The position numbers and the translations under genes were made by a program. Positions 1 through 10,102 of a DNA stretch of 64,000 bases are shown piece after piece. Source of the stretch: Pseudoxanthomonas sp. YR558. Lineage in GTDB: Bacteria; Pseudomonadota; Gammaproteobacteria; Xanthomonadales; Xanthomonadaceae. How positions within the stretch are numbered: position 1 is the first letter of the stretch; each line of letters begins with the position of its first letter. The notes beneath the pieces are model-generated. The model did not search any database and was not told the origin of the DNA. It saw nothing but the letters and a program-made list of their open reading frames with translations. The stretch covers positions 124,001 through 188,000 of the forward strand of contig NZ_FPCI01000001.1 of assembly GCF_900116385.1 (NCBI RefSeq), written 5' to 3'.

Positions 1-1
1 G

Positions 2-604
2 GAGATGCGGGACCGCTACGACATCGATTTCATCACTGGCGATCTGCCGCAGCTGATGTCCGAGTCGCGTGAGGGCATCGAGCGCGTCACCGCGATCGTG
101 CGCAACCTCAAGGACTTCTCCTATTCCGGCCGCGACGACAGCTGGAAGTCGACCGACCTGCACGCGGGCCTGGATTCCACGATCAACATCATCTGGAACG
201 AGCTGAAGTACAAGGTCACGCTGGAGAAGCACTACGCCAAGCTGCCGCTGGTGCAGTGCCGTCCCTCGGAGTTGAACCAGGTGTTCATGAACATCCTGCT
301 CAATGCCAGCCACGCCATCGACGAGCGCGGCACCATCACCGTCAGCACCGGCGTGGAAGGGGACGAGGTGTGGATCGATGTGCAGGACAGTGGCCACGGC
401 ATCCCGGACGAGATCCTGCAGAAGATCTTCGACCCGTTCTTCACCACCAAGCCGGTCGGCAGCGGCACCGGCCTGGGCCTGTCGATTTCCTACGGCATCG
501 TGAAGAAGCACAACGGCCGCATCGAGGCGCGCAACATCCCCGGTGCCGGCGCCTGCTTCCGCATCACCCTGCCGATCCGCCAGCCGACCGCCGACGCGGC
601 GTGA
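2..604 (+). CDS. Sensor histidine kinase, C-terminal part (5' truncated by window edge)
   Basis: This is the catalytic end of a two-component sensor kinase. The frame is open to the window edge, so the sensor region and most of the phosphoacceptor helix lie outside. Visible are the end of a HisKA-type helix ([20 protein letters not shown], about residues 20-39) and a complete HATPase_c domain: N box [13 protein letters not shown]1 box DSGHGIPD, F box FDPFFTTKP and G2 box [11 protein letters not shown]. It ends at TGA 602-604 and runs toward the GIY-YIG gene on the other strand, 9 bases away. The ATP-binding motifs are intact, so the kinase should be active. Its signal and partner regulator cannot be told from here. 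Confidence 0.9.
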   Translation, partial: EMRDRYDIDFITGDLPQLMSESREGIERVTAIVRNLKDFSYSGRDDSWKSTDLHAGLDSTINIIWNELKYKVTLEKHYAKLPLVQCRPSELNQVFMNILLNASHAIDERGTITVSTGVEGDEVWIDVQDSGHGIPDEILQKIFDPFFTTKPVGSGTGLGLSISYGIVKKHNGRIEARNIPGAGACFRITLPIRQPTADAA

Positions 605-613
605 CGCCGTAGT

Positions 614-871
614 CTAGAGGGTGGCGAAAAACGCGAGCTTCTTTGCCCGGGGCAACCGTTTGAGGTGCGCTTCCGCACGCGACGCCGCGCTGCGGTCGGG
701 ATATGCGCGGCTGGCCAGCAGCTGCACCGGTGGATTTGCCCGCGTGTACTTGGCGCCCGTGCCGGCCACGTGCGCGGCGTAGCGCGCATCGAGGCGATTG
801 GTGATGCCCGCGTAATACGCGCCGTTGCGGCACTCCAGCAGGTACAGGCACCAGGCTGCCGCCTCAGGCAT
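614..871 (-). CDS. GIY-YIG domain protein, UPF0213-like
   Basis: An 85-residue protein made almost entirely of a GIY-YIG nuclease fold. The diagnostic elements are [18 protein letters not shown] (the YLLE and YAGIT strands in place of GIY and YIG), the following R (LDARYAAH) and the GAKYTR motif usual in the small YhbQ/UPF0213 branch. The family has the nuclease fold, but cellular roles are poorly defined. It begins inside the end of the upstream GGDEF-EAL-REC gene (8-base overlap), so the two are probably co-transcribed. This need not mean a shared function, since small GIY-YIG genes sit in many contexts. Confidence 0.85.
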   Translation of the reverse strand: MPEAAAWCLYLLECRNGAYYAGITNRLDARYAAHVAGTGAKYTRANPPVQLLASRAYPDRSAASRAEAHLKRLPRAKKLAFFATL

Positions 872-2579
872 GGGCGCGGTGGTGCGGCTGGTTTTCGTGG
901 GTGGTGAAGGCCTGGCGGATGTGTTCGCGCAGGTCGTCGTCGTTCCACGGTTTGGTCAGGAAGCGGTAGATCTCGCCGCGGTTGATCGCCTCGGTGACCG
1001 TGGCCAGGTCGGTGTAGCCCGACAGCACCAGGCGGACGGTATCCGGGTAGAGCATGCGCACGCGGCCGAGGAACTCAGTGCCGCTCATGTCGGACATGCG
1101 CTGGTCGGACAGGATCACCTGCACGTCGTTGGTCGCAAGCAGTTCGAAGGCATCGGTGACGTTGCTGGCGGCCAGGATGCGGTAGCCGTCGCGGCGGAAC
1201 AGGCGCACCAGCGAGCGCAGGATGTTCTCTTCGTCGTCGAGCAGCAGCAGCGTGCGGTCGGGCTTGGTCGCCGCGAAGGCGTCGGCGCGCAGATAGCGTC
1301 GACGCAATACCGCGCCAGCGTCCTCGGCCGTCATCGGTTCACCGAACAGATGGCCCTGGAACATGTCGCACTGGTTGCGGCGCAGGAAGCCCAGCTGCAT
1401 GTCGGTTTCCACGCCGTGCGCGATGACCTTCATGCCAAGCTGGTGGCCCATCGCGATGATGGCGCAGGTGATGGCGACCTCGCGGTTGCCCGACGGCACG
1501 CCCTTCACGAAGTTGCGGTCGATCTTGATCTTGTCCACCGAGAAGCGGACCAGCGAATCCAGGTTGGAATCACCCATGCCGAAATCGTCCAGGGTCAGGC
1601 GCACGCCTTCGCGATGTAGCTGAGCCAGGGTCCGGTGGACCAGGTTCATGTCCTTGGCCAGCGCGTTCTGACGGACTTCCAGCACGACCATCTGCGCGGG
1701 GATGCCAGCTTCCTGCAACGCTTCCAGCACTTCGGAGACGAAGCTGGGGCGCAGCAACTGCAGGGTGGAGACGTTGACCGCGATTTCGAAGTCATCGAAG
1801 CCCCAGTCGCGCCAGACGCGTGCCTGCTTGAACGCGTTGCGCAGCACCCAGTCGCCGATCTGCACGATCACGCCGAGCTTCTCGGCCACGTGCATGAAAC
1901 GCTCGGGCACCAGCAGGCCGAGCGCCGGCGAATACCAGCGCAGCAGCGTTTCCATGCCGACCACACGGCCGTCGTGCGCGTTGATCTGCGGCTGGTAGAA
2001 CAGGCGCAGCTCGTTGTGCTGGATCGCGTTGACGATCTGCCGCGCGATGATGCTGTCGCTGCGCGCGGTGATCGCGGCGCCGCGACGGTACAGACGCACC
2101 AGGTTCATGCCTTCGTGCTTGGCCTGTTCCATGGCGCTCTCGGCGCACTGGAGCAGGCTGGAGGCGTTGTCGGCGTGTTCCGGGCACAGCGCGATGCCCA
2201 GCGTGCCGGTCAGGAACAGCGTGTACGGCAGTACCGTCATCGGCAGTTCGATCTGCTCGCGCAGGAAGTCGCCGAAGCCCTCCGGCGCCAGCACGCCCGG
2301 CAATCGCGGCACGGCCACGATGAACTCGTCGCTGCCATGGCGCCAGGCCCGCGCATCGGGGCCGAGTGCGCGCTGCAGGCGGTCGCTGAGGATGGCGAGC
2401 GCTTCGTCGCCGACCTCGACACCCATGTTCTCGTTGATCGAGCGGAAGTGGTCGATGTCCAGGTACAGCAGCATCAGCGGCGTGCCGCCCGCGTTTGCCG
2501 CATCGATCATCCGCTGCAGGTCGGGTTCGCCGGCGCCGAGGCGCGGCAGGCGGGGCAGGTGGGCGTGCTCGGTGTTCAC
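864..2579 (-). CDS. GGDEF-EAL-REC protein with degenerate catalytic motifs
   Basis: About 571 residues in the unusual order GGDEF (about 1-150), EAL (about 170-420), receiver (about 440-560). The GGDEF signature is GSDEF (residues 82-86). The EAL motif is ETLLRW, the DDFGTGYSS loop reads DDFGMGDSN, and the usual AEGVET reads AHGVET. Cyclase activity is therefore doubtful, and phosphodiesterase activity may be lost or altered. The receiver has [10 protein letters not shown], the acceptor in [12 protein letters not shown] and the LTKPW lysine, as in RpfG/HD-GYP-type receivers. I chose GTG at 2579 because it overlaps the stop of the upstream kinase gene (GTGA), which implies translational coupling. 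A longer in-frame start upstream would add an Arg-rich tail with no family match. It is probably a phosphorylation-controlled c-di-GMP effector or weak enzyme. Confidence 0.85.
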   Translation of the reverse strand: MNTEHAHLPRLPRLGAGEPDLQRMIDAANAGGTPLMLLYLDIDHFRSINENMGVEVGDEALAILSDRLQRALGPDARAWRHGSDEFIVAVPRLPGVLAPEGFGDFLREQIELPMTVLPYTLFLTGTLGIALCPEHADNASSLLQCAESAMEQAKHEGMNLVRLYRRGAAITARSDSIIARQIVNAIQHNELRLFYQPQINAHDGRVVGMETLLRWYSPALGLLVPERFMHVAEKLGVIVQIGDWVLRNAFKQARVWRDWGFDDFEIAVNVSTLQLLRPSFVSEVLEALQEAGIPAQMVVLEVRQNALAKDMNLVHRTLAQLHREGVRLTLDDFGMGDSNLDSLVRFSVDKIKIDRNFVKGVPSGNREVAITCAIIAMGHQLGMKVIAHGVETDMQLGFLRRNQCDMFQGHLFGEPMTAEDAGAVLRRRYLRADAFAATKPDRTLLLLDDEENILRSLVRLFRRDGYRILAASNVTDAFELLATNDVQVILSDQRMSDMSGTEFLGRVRMLYPDTVRLVLSGYTDLATVTEAINRGEIYRFLTKPWNDDDLREHIRQAFTTHENQPHHRAHA

Positions 2580-3190
2580 GCGGGATCGATGGGCGTCGCG
2601 GACGTGGGGCCATAGGGTAGGCGAAGTCGCCAGCGCGTGCCGCCTTCGCCGTCGAGGCGACCGCCGCCGGCGGCGGCCAGTGCCTGCCACAACGCGATGT
2701 CGGACGGTTCGCCCGCCGCGTCCTGCAAGGTCAGCGCGAAGCTGTCGCCTTCATCGTCCAGAGCGACGTGCATGGCGCCACTCGGATGCATCAGCGCCTG
2801 GCCGATCCGGAAAGCGATGAGTGCGATCCCGGCATCGGGCGCCTGCGGCAACGGATCGAGCCGGAACGCCACGATACCGGGCTCGAACCGCCGCTCGATC
2901 TCCGCGCGCAGCGCCGCGTCCAGGCCGATGGCGTCCAGCTGCGGCGGATGCAGCGTGGCGTGCAGGTCGCGGAGGATCGCCACCGTCTCGTCGCTGGCGC
3001 GGATGATCTCGTGCAGGTCCTCGGCACGCGTCGCGGCATCGTCCTCCGATTGCACCAGATGCGCGCCCATCTTGATCGCCGACAGCGCCTGGCCCACCTG
3101 GTTGTGGAGGGCGCGGCCGACGCGCGCACGTTCGGCTTCCTGCAGGCGGAACAACTGGAGCAGCAGCGCGGACGGCGGTGGCGTGGGCAT
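2576..3190 (-). CDS. Degenerate NarL-type histidine kinase-like protein
   Basis: About 204 residues with no sensor or membrane segment. An HisKA_3-like helix is clear (EAERARVGRALHNQVGQ), with the phosphoacceptor candidate at His29. The residue after it is Asn instead of the usual Asp/Glu of this family. The C-terminal part aligns with the helical region of HATPase_c only by the FRIGQALMH segment (normally YRIVQEALTN). The N-box Asn and the DxGxG G1 box are missing. It may be a dimerising phosphotransfer or regulatory module and not an ATP-using kinase. Its stop overlaps the GTG start of the GGDEF-EAL-REC gene, whose receiver is an obvious partner candidate. ATG 3190 is my start; ATG 3244 is also possible, and neither has a good ribosome site. 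Confidence 0.65.
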   Translation of the reverse strand: MPTPPPSALLLQLFRLQEAERARVGRALHNQVGQALSAIKMGAHLVQSEDDAATRAEDLHEIIRASDETVAILRDLHATLHPPQLDAIGLDAALRAEIERRFEPGIVAFRLDPLPQAPDAGIALIAFRIGQALMHPSGAMHVALDDEGDSFALTLQDAAGEPSDIALWQALAAAGGGRLDGEGGTRWRLRLPYGPTSATPIDPA

Positions 3191-3267
3191 CAGCGGACAC
3201 GACGGGAAAGTCGCCGCAGTATGCCAGCCGTGCCGCGCGGGCATGCGAAACCCCGGTCCCGGAACGA

Positions 3268-3300
3268 GGACGGGGCGACCGCATCGCGATCGCCCCGTGG
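3268..3300 (-). terminator. Hairpin after the short MCP gene
   Basis: Nine-base perfect inverted repeat (3270-3278 with 3290-3298, sequence acggggcga) around an 11-base loop, 29 bases past the MCP stop codon. There is no clear U-tract, so it may be a weak terminator or an mRNA-stabilising hairpin. Confidence 0.4.
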
Positions 3301-3328
3301 AGGTTCCAGCCGGATCGTGGCGCTGCGG

Positions 3329-4519
3329 TCAGAACAGCTCGACCGTGCCCGCGCCCATGTTCTGCTGCGCCACCGGCTTGTGCGGCGGACGCTCCCACTC
3401 CGTGCGCTGGTCGCGCAGGCGGTTGCCGATCAGGCGCAGCGCGCTGAGCAGCTCGTTGTCGGTCGCACCGCCGGAGCGATGCAGCAGCTCCTGCAGGGCC
3501 AGCGCTTCCTTGTTGATCGCGGTCAGGCGATCCAGGTGGGTCACCGCACTGCCCAGCGACTGGGTGGCGATGTCTTCGAACTGCAGCGAGCGGACCGCGT
3601 CGGCGACGCTGGCGTCGATGGCGTGGCCGCACATCGAGACTTCGCGCATGCCGTCGCCTAGCGAGGCGTTGATCGCGGCCACCTGGTTCAGCATGCCGGC
3701 GGCTTCGGAACGCGCCTCGCGGGAGCGGTCCAGGTCGCGGGAGGCCATGTTGGATACGGTGTCGCGCACCTTGGCGATGGATTCCTTCGAGCTGTGGGCC
3801 AGCTTGCGGATCTGCTCGTTGAAGGCGGTCGAGCGCTCGGACAGGTTGCGCACTTCGTCGGCGACCACCGCGAAACCGCGGCCTGCTTCACCGGCACGGG
3901 CGGCTTCGATGGCGGCGTTCAGCGCCAGCAGGTTGGTCTGGTCGGCGATCGACTTGACGTCTTCCAGCAACGAGAAGATGCCGTCCAGGTGCTGGGCCAT
4001 GTCGTCGATGTGGTGCACCGTCGTGCCACTCTGGCCAGCGACCTGCTCCAGGGCTTCGACCAACTGTTCCATGCGCTGGCTGGCGTTCTGGGCGAAGCGC
4101 GCGACATCCACACCGGCGCGGTCGCCGTCGCCGTTGCGATCGATGATGCGGGAGATCGCCGTGCTCTGTTCCCGCGATTTGCGGTTCATGGCGTCGAAGC
4201 TGCCGCCCAGGCTGTTGACGGCCTCGCGGATCAGCTCGCGGGCGCGGTCGATCTCGTGGCGCGAGCCCTCGATCTCGTTGTTCACGAAGCGGCGCAGTTC
4301 GGTGAGCAGGGCGTCCTGCTCGCGGATGACGGTGGCGTGCTCCGGCGACACGACGTGGCTGTTCACCGCCGTCAGCCAGGCGAAGATCAGCCAGGCCAGC
4401 GTCAGCGACGTCAGTAGCGCCCATTGCAGGGCATTGGGCCAGTCGAAGCCGACCGACAATGGGAACAGCAGGGTCAGGATGAGGGGTGCCGCCAGACGAA
4501 CCAGGATGCGCGAGTACAT
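3329..4519 (-). CDS. Short methyl-accepting chemotaxis protein without periplasmic domain
   Basis: A 396-residue chemoreceptor. The N-terminus holds two closely spaced hydrophobic segments (about 7-25 and 32-50) with almost nothing between them, so there is no ligand-binding periplasmic domain. A coiled-coil linker and the MCP signalling domain follow, with the conserved hairpin tip around [19 protein letters not shown] (about residues 190-210). It has no CheR-docking WxxF tail. It ends in GTVELF, similar to the GGVELF end of the nearby CheD. The gene has its own sigma28-like promoter at 4549-4575 and follows a terminator behind cheB, so it is a separate FliA-type unit. It probably senses a cytoplasmic or membrane signal. 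Confidence 0.92.
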   Translation of the reverse strand: MYSRILVRLAAPLILTLLFPLSVGFDWPNALQWALLTSLTLAWLIFAWLTAVNSHVVSPEHATVIREQDALLTELRRFVNNEIEGSRHEIDRARELIREAVNSLGGSFDAMNRKSREQSTAISRIIDRNGDGDRAGVDVARFAQNASQRMEQLVEALEQVAGQSGTTVHHIDDMAQHLDGIFSLLEDVKSIADQTNLLALNAAIEAARAGEAGRGFAVVADEVRNLSERSTAFNEQIRKLAHSSKESIAKVRDTVSNMASRDLDRSREARSEAAGMLNQVAAINASLGDGMREVSMCGHAIDASVADAVRSLQFEDIATQSLGSAVTHLDRLTAINKEALALQELLHRSGGATDNELLSALRLIGNRLRDQRTEWERPPHKPVAQQNMGAGTVELF

Positions 4520-4548
4520 GGATGCTCTCTGATGAAGCTCACTGTGGA

Positions 4549-4575
4549 GTATCGGCCGTGGCCAACCGCTCTTTA
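4549..4575 (-). promoter_or_regulatory. Sigma28 (FliA) promoter of the short MCP
   Basis: On the minus strand: TAAAGAGC, 11 bases, GCCGATAC. This matches the enteric/pseudomonad FliA consensus (TAAAGTTT-N11-GCCGATAA) in the -10 core and spacer. The expected start site is about 22 bases before the ATG at 4519. Confidence 0.8.
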
Positions 4576-4579
4576 GGCG

Positions 4580-4604
4580 AAAAAACCCCGGATTTCCTGG
4601 GTTC
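4580..4604 (-). terminator. Rho-independent terminator after cheB
   Basis: On the minus strand an AACCC/GGGTT-cored stem with a 9-base loop is followed directly by a run of six T. It lies 45 bases past the cheB stop and immediately before the sigma28 promoter of the next gene, so it separates the cheRDB unit from the short MCP gene. Confidence 0.65.
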
Positions 4605-4648
4605 CGTGAAACTGTGATGACCGTGTGGACCGGGTCCGGCGGGCCCTG

Positions 4649-5719
4649 TCAGGCGATCTGCGCGGCCAGGTCGAGCAGGCGCTGGGCGATGCGTTCCAGC
4701 GGCACGGCTTCTTTCGCGGCACCGAGCCGCATGGCGGCGCCCGGCATGCCCCAGACCACGCTGCTGGCTTCGTCCTGGACCAGGGTCGGTGCACCGGCCT
4801 GGCTCATTTCGAGCAGGCCGCGCGCGCCGTCGTCGCCCATGCCGGTGAGGATGGCGCCGACCGCATTCCCTGCTGCGCTCTGCGCGACCGAGCGGAACAG
4901 CACGTCGACGGCGGGTTTATGGCGGTTCACCGCCGGACCGTCATCAATGCGGCAGCGCCAGCGGGCACCGTCGCGGATGACGCGCATGTGCTGACCGCCC
5001 GGCGGCAGGTAGGCGTGACCGGGCAGGATGGCCTCGCCATCGCTGGCTTCGCGTACGGCCATCGCCGAGTGCCGGTCAAGGCGTTCGGCAAAGGCGCGGC
5101 TGAATCCGGCGGGGATGTGTTGGGTCAGCACGATGGCGGGCGCGTCGGCCGGCATCTGCTCCAGCACCACGCGTAGCGCTTCGGTGCCGCCTGCGGAGGC
5201 GCCGATCGCGATCAGCCGGTCGGTGGTGCGGAAGCGCAGCGCCGGCGGCGCCGGCAGCGTCGCGTCCAGATCCACGCGCGGTGCGCTGGTACGGGCGAGC
5301 GGACGCACGCGGGCCTTCGACGCGGCCTTGACCTTGGCGATGATCTCCTCGCCGTACGCCTGCAAGCCGCTGGCGACATCGAGCTTGGGCTTGGAGACGA
5401 AATCCACCGCACCCAGGGCCAATGCCTGCAGCGTGGTGTCGGCGCCGCGCTCGGTCAACGAGGAAATCATTACCACCGGCATCGGACGCAGGCGCATGAC
5501 GTTCTCGAGGAACGCCAGGCCGTCCATGCGCGGCATTTCAACGTCCAGCGTCATCACGTCGGGGTTGAGCCGCTTGATCTTGTCGCGGGCGAGCAGCGGA
5601 TCGGCGGCGGAGCCGACGACCTCGATGCCGGGGTCGCGCGACAGGATTTCGGTCAGGATCTGGCGCACGACCGCCGAGTCATCGACGATCAGGACACGGC
5701 AGGGAGAGGTACTACTCAT
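4649..5719 (-). CDS. cheB: Chemotaxis protein-glutamate methylesterase/glutamine deamidase CheB
   Basis: A 356-residue CheB of standard length. The N-terminal receiver (about 8-125) has [10 protein letters not shown], the phosphoacceptor in [12 protein letters not shown] and the KPK lysine. The C-terminal methylesterase domain (about 165-350) has the catalytic Ser in [10 protein letters not shown], the His in TQHIP and the Asp in [10 protein letters not shown]. CheB removes methyl groups from receptors when phosphorylated by CheA, giving adaptation with CheR. Its ATG overlaps the cheD stop by one base (TGATG). It is the only cheB in the window and would have to serve both CheA systems unless another copy exists elsewhere. 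Confidence 0.96.
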   Translation of the reverse strand: MSSTSPCRVLIVDDSAVVRQILTEILSRDPGIEVVGSAADPLLARDKIKRLNPDVMTLDVEMPRMDGLAFLENVMRLRPMPVVMISSLTERGADTTLQALALGAVDFVSKPKLDVASGLQAYGEEIIAKVKAASKARVRPLARTSAPRVDLDATLPAPPALRFRTTDRLIAIGASAGGTEALRVVLEQMPADAPAIVLTQHIPAGFSRAFAERLDRHSAMAVREASDGEAILPGHAYLPPGGQHMRVIRDGARWRCRIDDGPAVNRHKPAVDVLFRSVAQSAAGNAVGAILTGMGDDGARGLLEMSQAGAPTLVQDEASSVVWGMPGAAMRLGAAKEAVPLERIAQRLLDLAAQIA

Positions 5720-6321
5720 CAGAACAGCTCCACGCCTCCGGTGACGGGGGCCCTGGACAGGCGGGCACGGGCAGCCGACTCGGCGGCCAGCACCTCGGCA
5801 TCGTGGGCGTGCGGCAACCGCTGCACGACCGCGCGCCCGGAATTGGGGAAGTACCAGACCTTGCGCGGATGGATCCCGCGCAGGTCTTCGGCGATGACGG
5901 GAATCCGTTCGGCATCGAGGTAGCGGCGGACGAACTCCGCGTTGCGCGTGCCTACGGGATTGCTGGTGAAGCCCTTCAGCACGTTGGCGCCGCCGAAGAC
6001 CTTGGCTTCCAGCCGGTTGCGCGCGGCGCCGCGCTTGAGCAGGTCGTTGATCAGCAGTTCCATCGCATAGCTGCCGTAGCGCGCCGGCGCGCCGTCGCCG
6101 ACGTTGCCGTCCGGCAGCAGGAAGTGGTTCATGCCGCCCAGCTTCAGCAGCGGGTCGCGGATGCAGGCGGCGACGCACGAGCCCAGCACGGTGACCAGGG
6201 CGGTGTCGTTGTCGATCACCAGATACTGGGTCGGCAACAGCTTGGCGGCTTCGGTCTTGAAGCGGGCATCGTGATAGCGCATCACGCTGCCTTCGGCGAT
6301 CGCGGCGGCGGCGGCGCTCAT
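5719..6321 (-). CDS. cheD: Chemoreceptor glutamine deamidase CheD
   Basis: A 200-residue CheD. The catalytic Cys is in the LGSCVAAC motif (C49) and the His in GGMNHFLLP (H66), the 17-residue separation known for the family; T44 may be the third catalytic residue. CheD deamidates receptor glutamines and, with CheC where present, tunes adaptation; no cheC is visible here. The start at 6321 overlaps the cheR stop (ATGA), and the end overlaps cheB. The extreme C-terminus is GGVELF, a short tail resembling that of the adjacent short MCP. Confidence 0.95.
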   Translation of the reverse strand: MSAAAAAIAEGSVMRYHDARFKTEAAKLLPTQYLVIDNDTALVTVLGSCVAACIRDPLLKLGGMNHFLLPDGNVGDGAPARYGSYAMELLINDLLKRGAARNRLEAKVFGGANVLKGFTSNPVGTRNAEFVRRYLDAERIPVIAEDLRGIHPRKVWYFPNSGRAVVQRLPHAHDAEVLAAESAARARLSRAPVTGGVELF

Positions 6322-7229
6322 GCGGCCTTTGTCGCGCGTCGGTACAGCGTGCGTCCGCAGGGCTGGATGATGTCCGCCGCGTGCAGGTAGTTCTCCGAGT
6401 GGCCCGTATACAGCATGCCGTCGTCGGCCAGATGCGGTACGAGCCGCGTCAGGATCGCGCGCTGGGTCGGCTTGTCGAAGTAGATCATCACGTTGCGGCA
6501 GAACACGGCGGTGAACGGGCCGGCGACCTCGTAACGCGACGACAACAGGTTCAATGGCTTGAACTCGATCAGCTGGCGCAGTGCCGGATGCACGCGGCAG
6601 AACCCTTCGTTGGGCCCGGTACCACGCTGGAAATAGCGCTTTTTCAGGCCCGCATCGAGGCTGGCGATGCGTTCGACGGGGTAGACACCGCGTTCGCCGG
6701 TCGCCAACACCTGGGTGTCGACATCGGTGGCGAGGATGCGGATCGGCGGGGTCAGGGTGCCGTACGCCTCGCACGCCGTGATCGCCATCGAGTACGGCTC
6801 TTCGCCGGTCGACGACGCGCATGACCACAGCTTGAGCGGACCGTCATGGACGCGGCGCTGGAGTTCTTCGTGCAGCCGTTCGAAATGATGCGGTTCGCGG
6901 TAGAACGAGGTGAGGTTGGTGGTCAGTGCGTTGGTGAACGCCTGCCACTCGTCGCCGCCATCACGTTCGAGCTGGTCCAGGTAATCCTTGAAGCTGCGCA
7001 GGCCCAGCGCACGCAGGCGTCGGGACAGGCGGCCGTAGACCATGTCGCGCTTGCCGTCGGCGAGGGCGATGCCGGCGCGCTGGCGAATCAGCTCGACGAC
7101 GCGGCGGAAATCACGATCGTCGAACTCGAAGTCGCGCGCGGCGGTCGGCGCATCGCCTTCACGAAGGGGCGGGGTCGTCGTCCGTCGGGTCGTGGCAGCC
7201 GGGGGAGAGGGGCGGGTACTGACGGACAT
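6318..7229 (-). CDS. cheR: Chemotaxis protein methyltransferase CheR
   Basis: 303 residues. After a disordered Ser/Thr/Pro-rich start (1-30) come the all-alpha N-terminal CheR domain (about 35-100, [17 protein letters not shown]) and the SAM-binding domain with [24 protein letters not shown] and [10 protein letters not shown]. It methylates receptor glutamates using S-adenosylmethionine. A WxxF-type docking tail is present on the two long MCPs nearby, which fits a CheR with the beta-subdomain for pentapeptide binding. It heads the cheR-cheD-cheB unit, whose genes overlap by 1-4 bases. Confidence 0.96.
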   Translation of the reverse strand: MSVSTRPSPPAATTRRTTTPPLREGDAPTAARDFEFDDRDFRRVVELIRQRAGIALADGKRDMVYGRLSRRLRALGLRSFKDYLDQLERDGGDEWQAFTNALTTNLTSFYREPHHFERLHEELQRRVHDGPLKLWSCASSTGEEPYSMAITACEAYGTLTPPIRILATDVDTQVLATGERGVYPVERIASLDAGLKKRYFQRGTGPNEGFCRVHPALRQLIEFKPLNLLSSRYEVAGPFTAVFCRNVMIYFDKPTQRAILTRLVPHLADDGMLYTGHSENYLHAADIIQPCGRTLYRRATKAA

Positions 7230-7267
7230 CGGGTTCTCGGGGCGGTAGGGCTAGGGCCGGTCCATGG

Positions 7268-7298
7268 CCGGTTCCCTGTCGCGAGGACAGAGAACCGG
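7268..7298 (-). terminator. Hairpin between the MCP and cheR
   Basis: Inverted repeat of 13 bases with one mismatch (7268-7280 against 7286-7298) and a 5-base loop, about 35 bases past the MCP stop. It has no U-tract, so readthrough into cheR is likely. It could attenuate transcription or protect the upstream mRNA end. Confidence 0.4.
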
Positions 7299-7318
7299 TA
7301 CTGCTGGCCTGATGCGAT

Positions 7319-7332
7319 GCAAGCGGTGTGCC
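7319..7332 (-). promoter_or_regulatory. cheR: Possible sigma54 promoter before cheR
   Basis: On the minus strand GGCACACCGCTTGC, a GG-N10-GC element close to the RpoN consensus TGGCACG-N4-TTGC. It lies directly after the MCP stop codon and 90 bases before the cheR ATG. Weaker than the fliE and fliL examples, and the leader would be long. Confidence 0.45.
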
Positions 7333-9558
7333 TCAGAATTCCTGCCAGTCGTCGCCATCAGCCAGGGCGGGCTCCAGCGCCGCCTGGACGGGGCGGACGG
7401 CAGGCTTGACCGCGGCGACGGCCGGCTTGCTGGCGGCGGCGGGCTTGCCCGTGGACGGTGCCGTGGCGTGGTGCAGCTTGAAGACCGACACGGATTCGGA
7501 CAGCACCAGCGCCTGCTCTTCCATCGAACGGGCGGCGGCGGAGGCTTCTTCCACCAGCGCAGCGTTCTGCTGGGTGGTTTCGTCCATCTGGGTGATGGTC
7601 TGGTTGACCTGTTCGATGCCGGCGCTCTGCTCCTGCGACGCGGCGGAGATCTCGGCCATGATGTCGGTCACGCGCTGCACGCTGGCGACGATCTCGCTCA
7701 TCGTGGTACCGGCTTGGTTCACGAGCTTGGAACCATCGGAGACCTTGTCGACGGAGGTCTCGATCAGGCCCTTGATCTCCTTGGCGGCGTTCGCAGAACG
7801 CTGGGCCAGCGTGCGCACTTCCGAGGCGACCACGGCGAAGCCGCGACCTTGCTCACCGGCACGCGCCGCTTCCACCGCGGCGTTCAGCGCCAGGATGTTG
7901 GTCTGGAAGGCGATGCCGTCGATGACGGAGATGATGTCGGCGATCTTCTTCGACGAATGCTCGATGTCGCGCATCGTGGTGACGACCTTGCCGACGACTT
8001 CGCCACCCTGCGAGGCGACACCGGCGGCGCCGATGGCCAGCTGGTTGGCCTGGCGGGCCGATTCCGCGTTCTGGCGCACCGTGGAGGTCAGTTCCTCCAT
8101 GGAAGCCGCGGTTTCTTCCAGATTGGCGGCCTGCTGCTCGGTACGGCGCGACAGGTCCGAGTTGCCCGACGCGATCTCGCCAGCGGCGGTATTGATCGAG
8201 GTAGAGGCATCCTGGATGCGGCCGACGATGTCGGTCAGCTGTGCGACCGTCGCGTTGGCGTCGTCGCGCATGGTGGCGAACACGCCGTGGAAGTCGCCTT
8301 CCATGCGGGCGGTGAGGTCGCCGCGGGCGATGGCTTGCAGCAGTTCGGAGACTTCGCCCAGGTTCTCGTCGGTCGTCTCCATCAGCTGGTTCAGGCCGTC
8401 GATCATTTCGCGGAAGTCGTACTGGTACTTGTCCACGTCGCCGCGCTGGGTGAAGTCGCCGGAGGCGGCGGACATGGCCAGGCGCTTGATCTCGGCATTG
8501 ATCGCCGACAGGTTGGCCTTGGTGGCGTCCATCGTCTCGGTGAGGTTGGCCTTCTCGCCGGGCAGCTTCGGCATGTCCTGGCTCAGGTCGCCAACCGAGT
8601 AGCGCTGCATGATCTTCAGCGCGTCGCCGATGGCCTGCAGGTGCGAGGCCACCAAGGCGTTGGTGTCGCGCACCATGCGGCCGTACTCGCCCGGGAACTG
8701 GCTGTCGTCCATGCGGTAGCTGATCTGGCCTTCGTCGTGACGGGTGGCCATTTCGCTCTGCGCGGAGATGACCGACTGCACCTGCGTCTGCATGCGCTGC
8801 ATCGCGGTGAGCAGCTGGCCCACTTCGTCCTGGCGACTGGTATCGATCTTGCCGTCGAGCTTGCCGGCGGACACATCGTTGGCCACACGCACGGCCTCGC
8901 CGACGGCGTTGGCGATCGCGCGGGCGAAGAACCAGGCCAGGGCCAGGCCGCCCACGATGCCCGCCAGCAGCATCACGATCATCAGCGTGCTGGAGGCAGT
9001 GAAGGTGCTGTCGGCGTCGGCGCTGGCGGTCTTGGCCTGCTGGTCGACGACATTGATGAGCGTGCTCAGCGCGGCCGTCGATTTGCGGTGCTGATCGCGG
9101 GTAGCGCCGATGAAGGTGTCGACCGCGTCGTCGGGCAGGCCCAGGTCAAGCATCTCCTGCACGTCGGCATAGGATTGCTGCGCGGCCTTCCATTCCTTGG
9201 TGAACGTATCGAACGCTTTCTTCTCTTCGGCGCTGACGATCAGCTTGGAGTAGTCCTTGATGGACTGCTCGATCTTCTTCTCGGTGGTTGCCGCAAGCGC
9301 CTTGGCTTCTGCCTTGACCGCATCGCTGGCGCGCACATGCTGCCGGTAGGAGTTGGTGCGGTACTCGCCCAGCATGCTCTGCAGGTCGCCCGCCGCCTTG
9401 ACGCTGGGCAGGACGTTGCCGGTGACTTCTGTGGTGACGTGGTTCAACGAGTTCAGGCCGATGAAGGCCGTCACGCCCTGGACCAGCATCAGCGCCAGGA
9501 CGACGCCGAAGGCCAGCATCATCTTCGTCGTCAGTTTGAAGTTCTTGATCCGCTGCAT
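7333..9558 (-). CDS. Methyl-accepting chemotaxis protein with CheR-docking tail
   Basis: 741-residue transmembrane receptor. TM1 is about residues 12-32, a four-helix-bundle-like periplasmic domain runs about 35-185, and TM2 about 190-212. HAMP and further HAMP-like repeats follow (about 213-440: [34 protein letters not shown]). The signalling domain (about 450-690) has the tip [20 protein letters not shown]. The C-terminus ends DGDDWQEF, where WQEF fits the aromatic-x-x-aromatic CheR/CheB docking pentapeptide. An Ala/Lys/Pro-rich flexible linker precedes it. The signalling half is nearly identical to the MCP at 12995-15232, so the two are recent paralogues or have undergone gene conversion. 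Confidence 0.95.
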   Translation of the reverse strand: MQRIKNFKLTTKMMLAFGVVLALMLVQGVTAFIGLNSLNHVTTEVTGNVLPSVKAAGDLQSMLGEYRTNSYRQHVRASDAVKAEAKALAATTEKKIEQSIKDYSKLIVSAEEKKAFDTFTKEWKAAQQSYADVQEMLDLGLPDDAVDTFIGATRDQHRKSTAALSTLINVVDQQAKTASADADSTFTASSTLMIVMLLAGIVGGLALAWFFARAIANAVGEAVRVANDVSAGKLDGKIDTSRQDEVGQLLTAMQRMQTQVQSVISAQSEMATRHDEGQISYRMDDSQFPGEYGRMVRDTNALVASHLQAIGDALKIMQRYSVGDLSQDMPKLPGEKANLTETMDATKANLSAINAEIKRLAMSAASGDFTQRGDVDKYQYDFREMIDGLNQLMETTDENLGEVSELLQAIARGDLTARMEGDFHGVFATMRDDANATVAQLTDIVGRIQDASTSINTAAGEIASGNSDLSRRTEQQAANLEETAASMEELTSTVRQNAESARQANQLAIGAAGVASQGGEVVGKVVTTMRDIEHSSKKIADIISVIDGIAFQTNILALNAAVEAARAGEQGRGFAVVASEVRTLAQRSANAAKEIKGLIETSVDKVSDGSKLVNQAGTTMSEIVASVQRVTDIMAEISAASQEQSAGIEQVNQTITQMDETTQQNAALVEEASAAARSMEEQALVLSESVSVFKLHHATAPSTGKPAAASKPAVAAVKPAVRPVQAALEPALADGDDWQEF

Positions 9559-9617
9559 GGGATTCTTTTTCCTTTACCGGGGCGCATGCCGCGCCGCCAT
9601 CAGATGCGACCAAGTCA

Positions 9618-9640
9618 GGGCGGGGCAGTACGCCCCGCCC
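9618..9640 (-). terminator. GC-rich hairpin between the OB-fold gene and the MCP
   Basis: Perfect 9-base stem gggcggggc/gccccgccc (9618-9626, 9632-9640) with a 5-base loop, starting 10 bases after the stop codon of the OB-fold gene. The following bases on the minus strand are not a U-tract. It may partly terminate or stabilise the upstream message, because the MCP has no promoter of its own that I can see. Confidence 0.45.
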
Positions 9641-9650
9641 GCGAAGCGGA

Positions 9651-10055
9651 TCAGCGGATCGTGGCCAGCTTCAGGTTGGACGGCGAGTTGACGACGATTT
9701 CCGCGCGCGAGGCGTCGCGCTCGATCGTGCCGATCACGCAGACGTCCTTGCCTTCCAGTTCTTCCGGGGCAGGCTTGAACTTGGCCCGGGCGTCGCCCGG
9801 GATGCGCGCGGTGAAGGTGTGGCGCGGGAAGCTGCCGCCCATGTACAGGAACGTCGGGGTACCCTCGGTGTTCTCGGCGAAACGCGCCTTGCCGACCTTG
9901 CCGCACACCGTGCCACTCTTGCCGGTGAAGCGGGTGGCCATGTCCGCCGGGATCGCGTTGTCGACCTGTGACTGACTGTTCGCCGGGGAGGCCGGCATCA
10001 GCAGGGCGGCGCCGACAACGACGATGGAGAGGGTCAGGGCGGAAGCGATTTTCAT
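9651..10055 (-). CDS. Exported OB-fold protein of unknown function
   Basis: 134 residues with a clear signal peptide (MKIASALTLSIVVVGAALLM, cleavage near ANSQS at about 28). The mature part has the pattern VCGKVGKARF, a Gly/Thr-rich segment with PTFLYMGG, HTFTARI and a final DVCVIGTIERD strand. I recognise this as the small bacterial OB-fold family often called DNA-binding-like, although a periplasmic location makes DNA binding unlikely. The two Cys (VCGKV and DVCVI) could form a disulfide. A strong ribosome site (GGAG, 8 bases before the ATG) and a sigma28 promoter at 10103-10129 place it in the flagellar/chemotaxis regulon, ahead of an MCP. It could be a receptor accessory or ligand-binding partner, which is inference. 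Confidence 0.75.
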   Translation of the reverse strand: MKIASALTLSIVVVGAALLMPASPANSQSQVDNAIPADMATRFTGKSGTVCGKVGKARFAENTEGTPTFLYMGGSFPRHTFTARIPGDARAKFKPAPEELEGKDVCVIGTIERDASRAEIVVNSPSNLKLATIR

Positions 10056-10102
10056 GGTGGTGTCTCCGGAGGGACAGAAGGGAGGTAAGGGCTCAATGCC
10101 TG

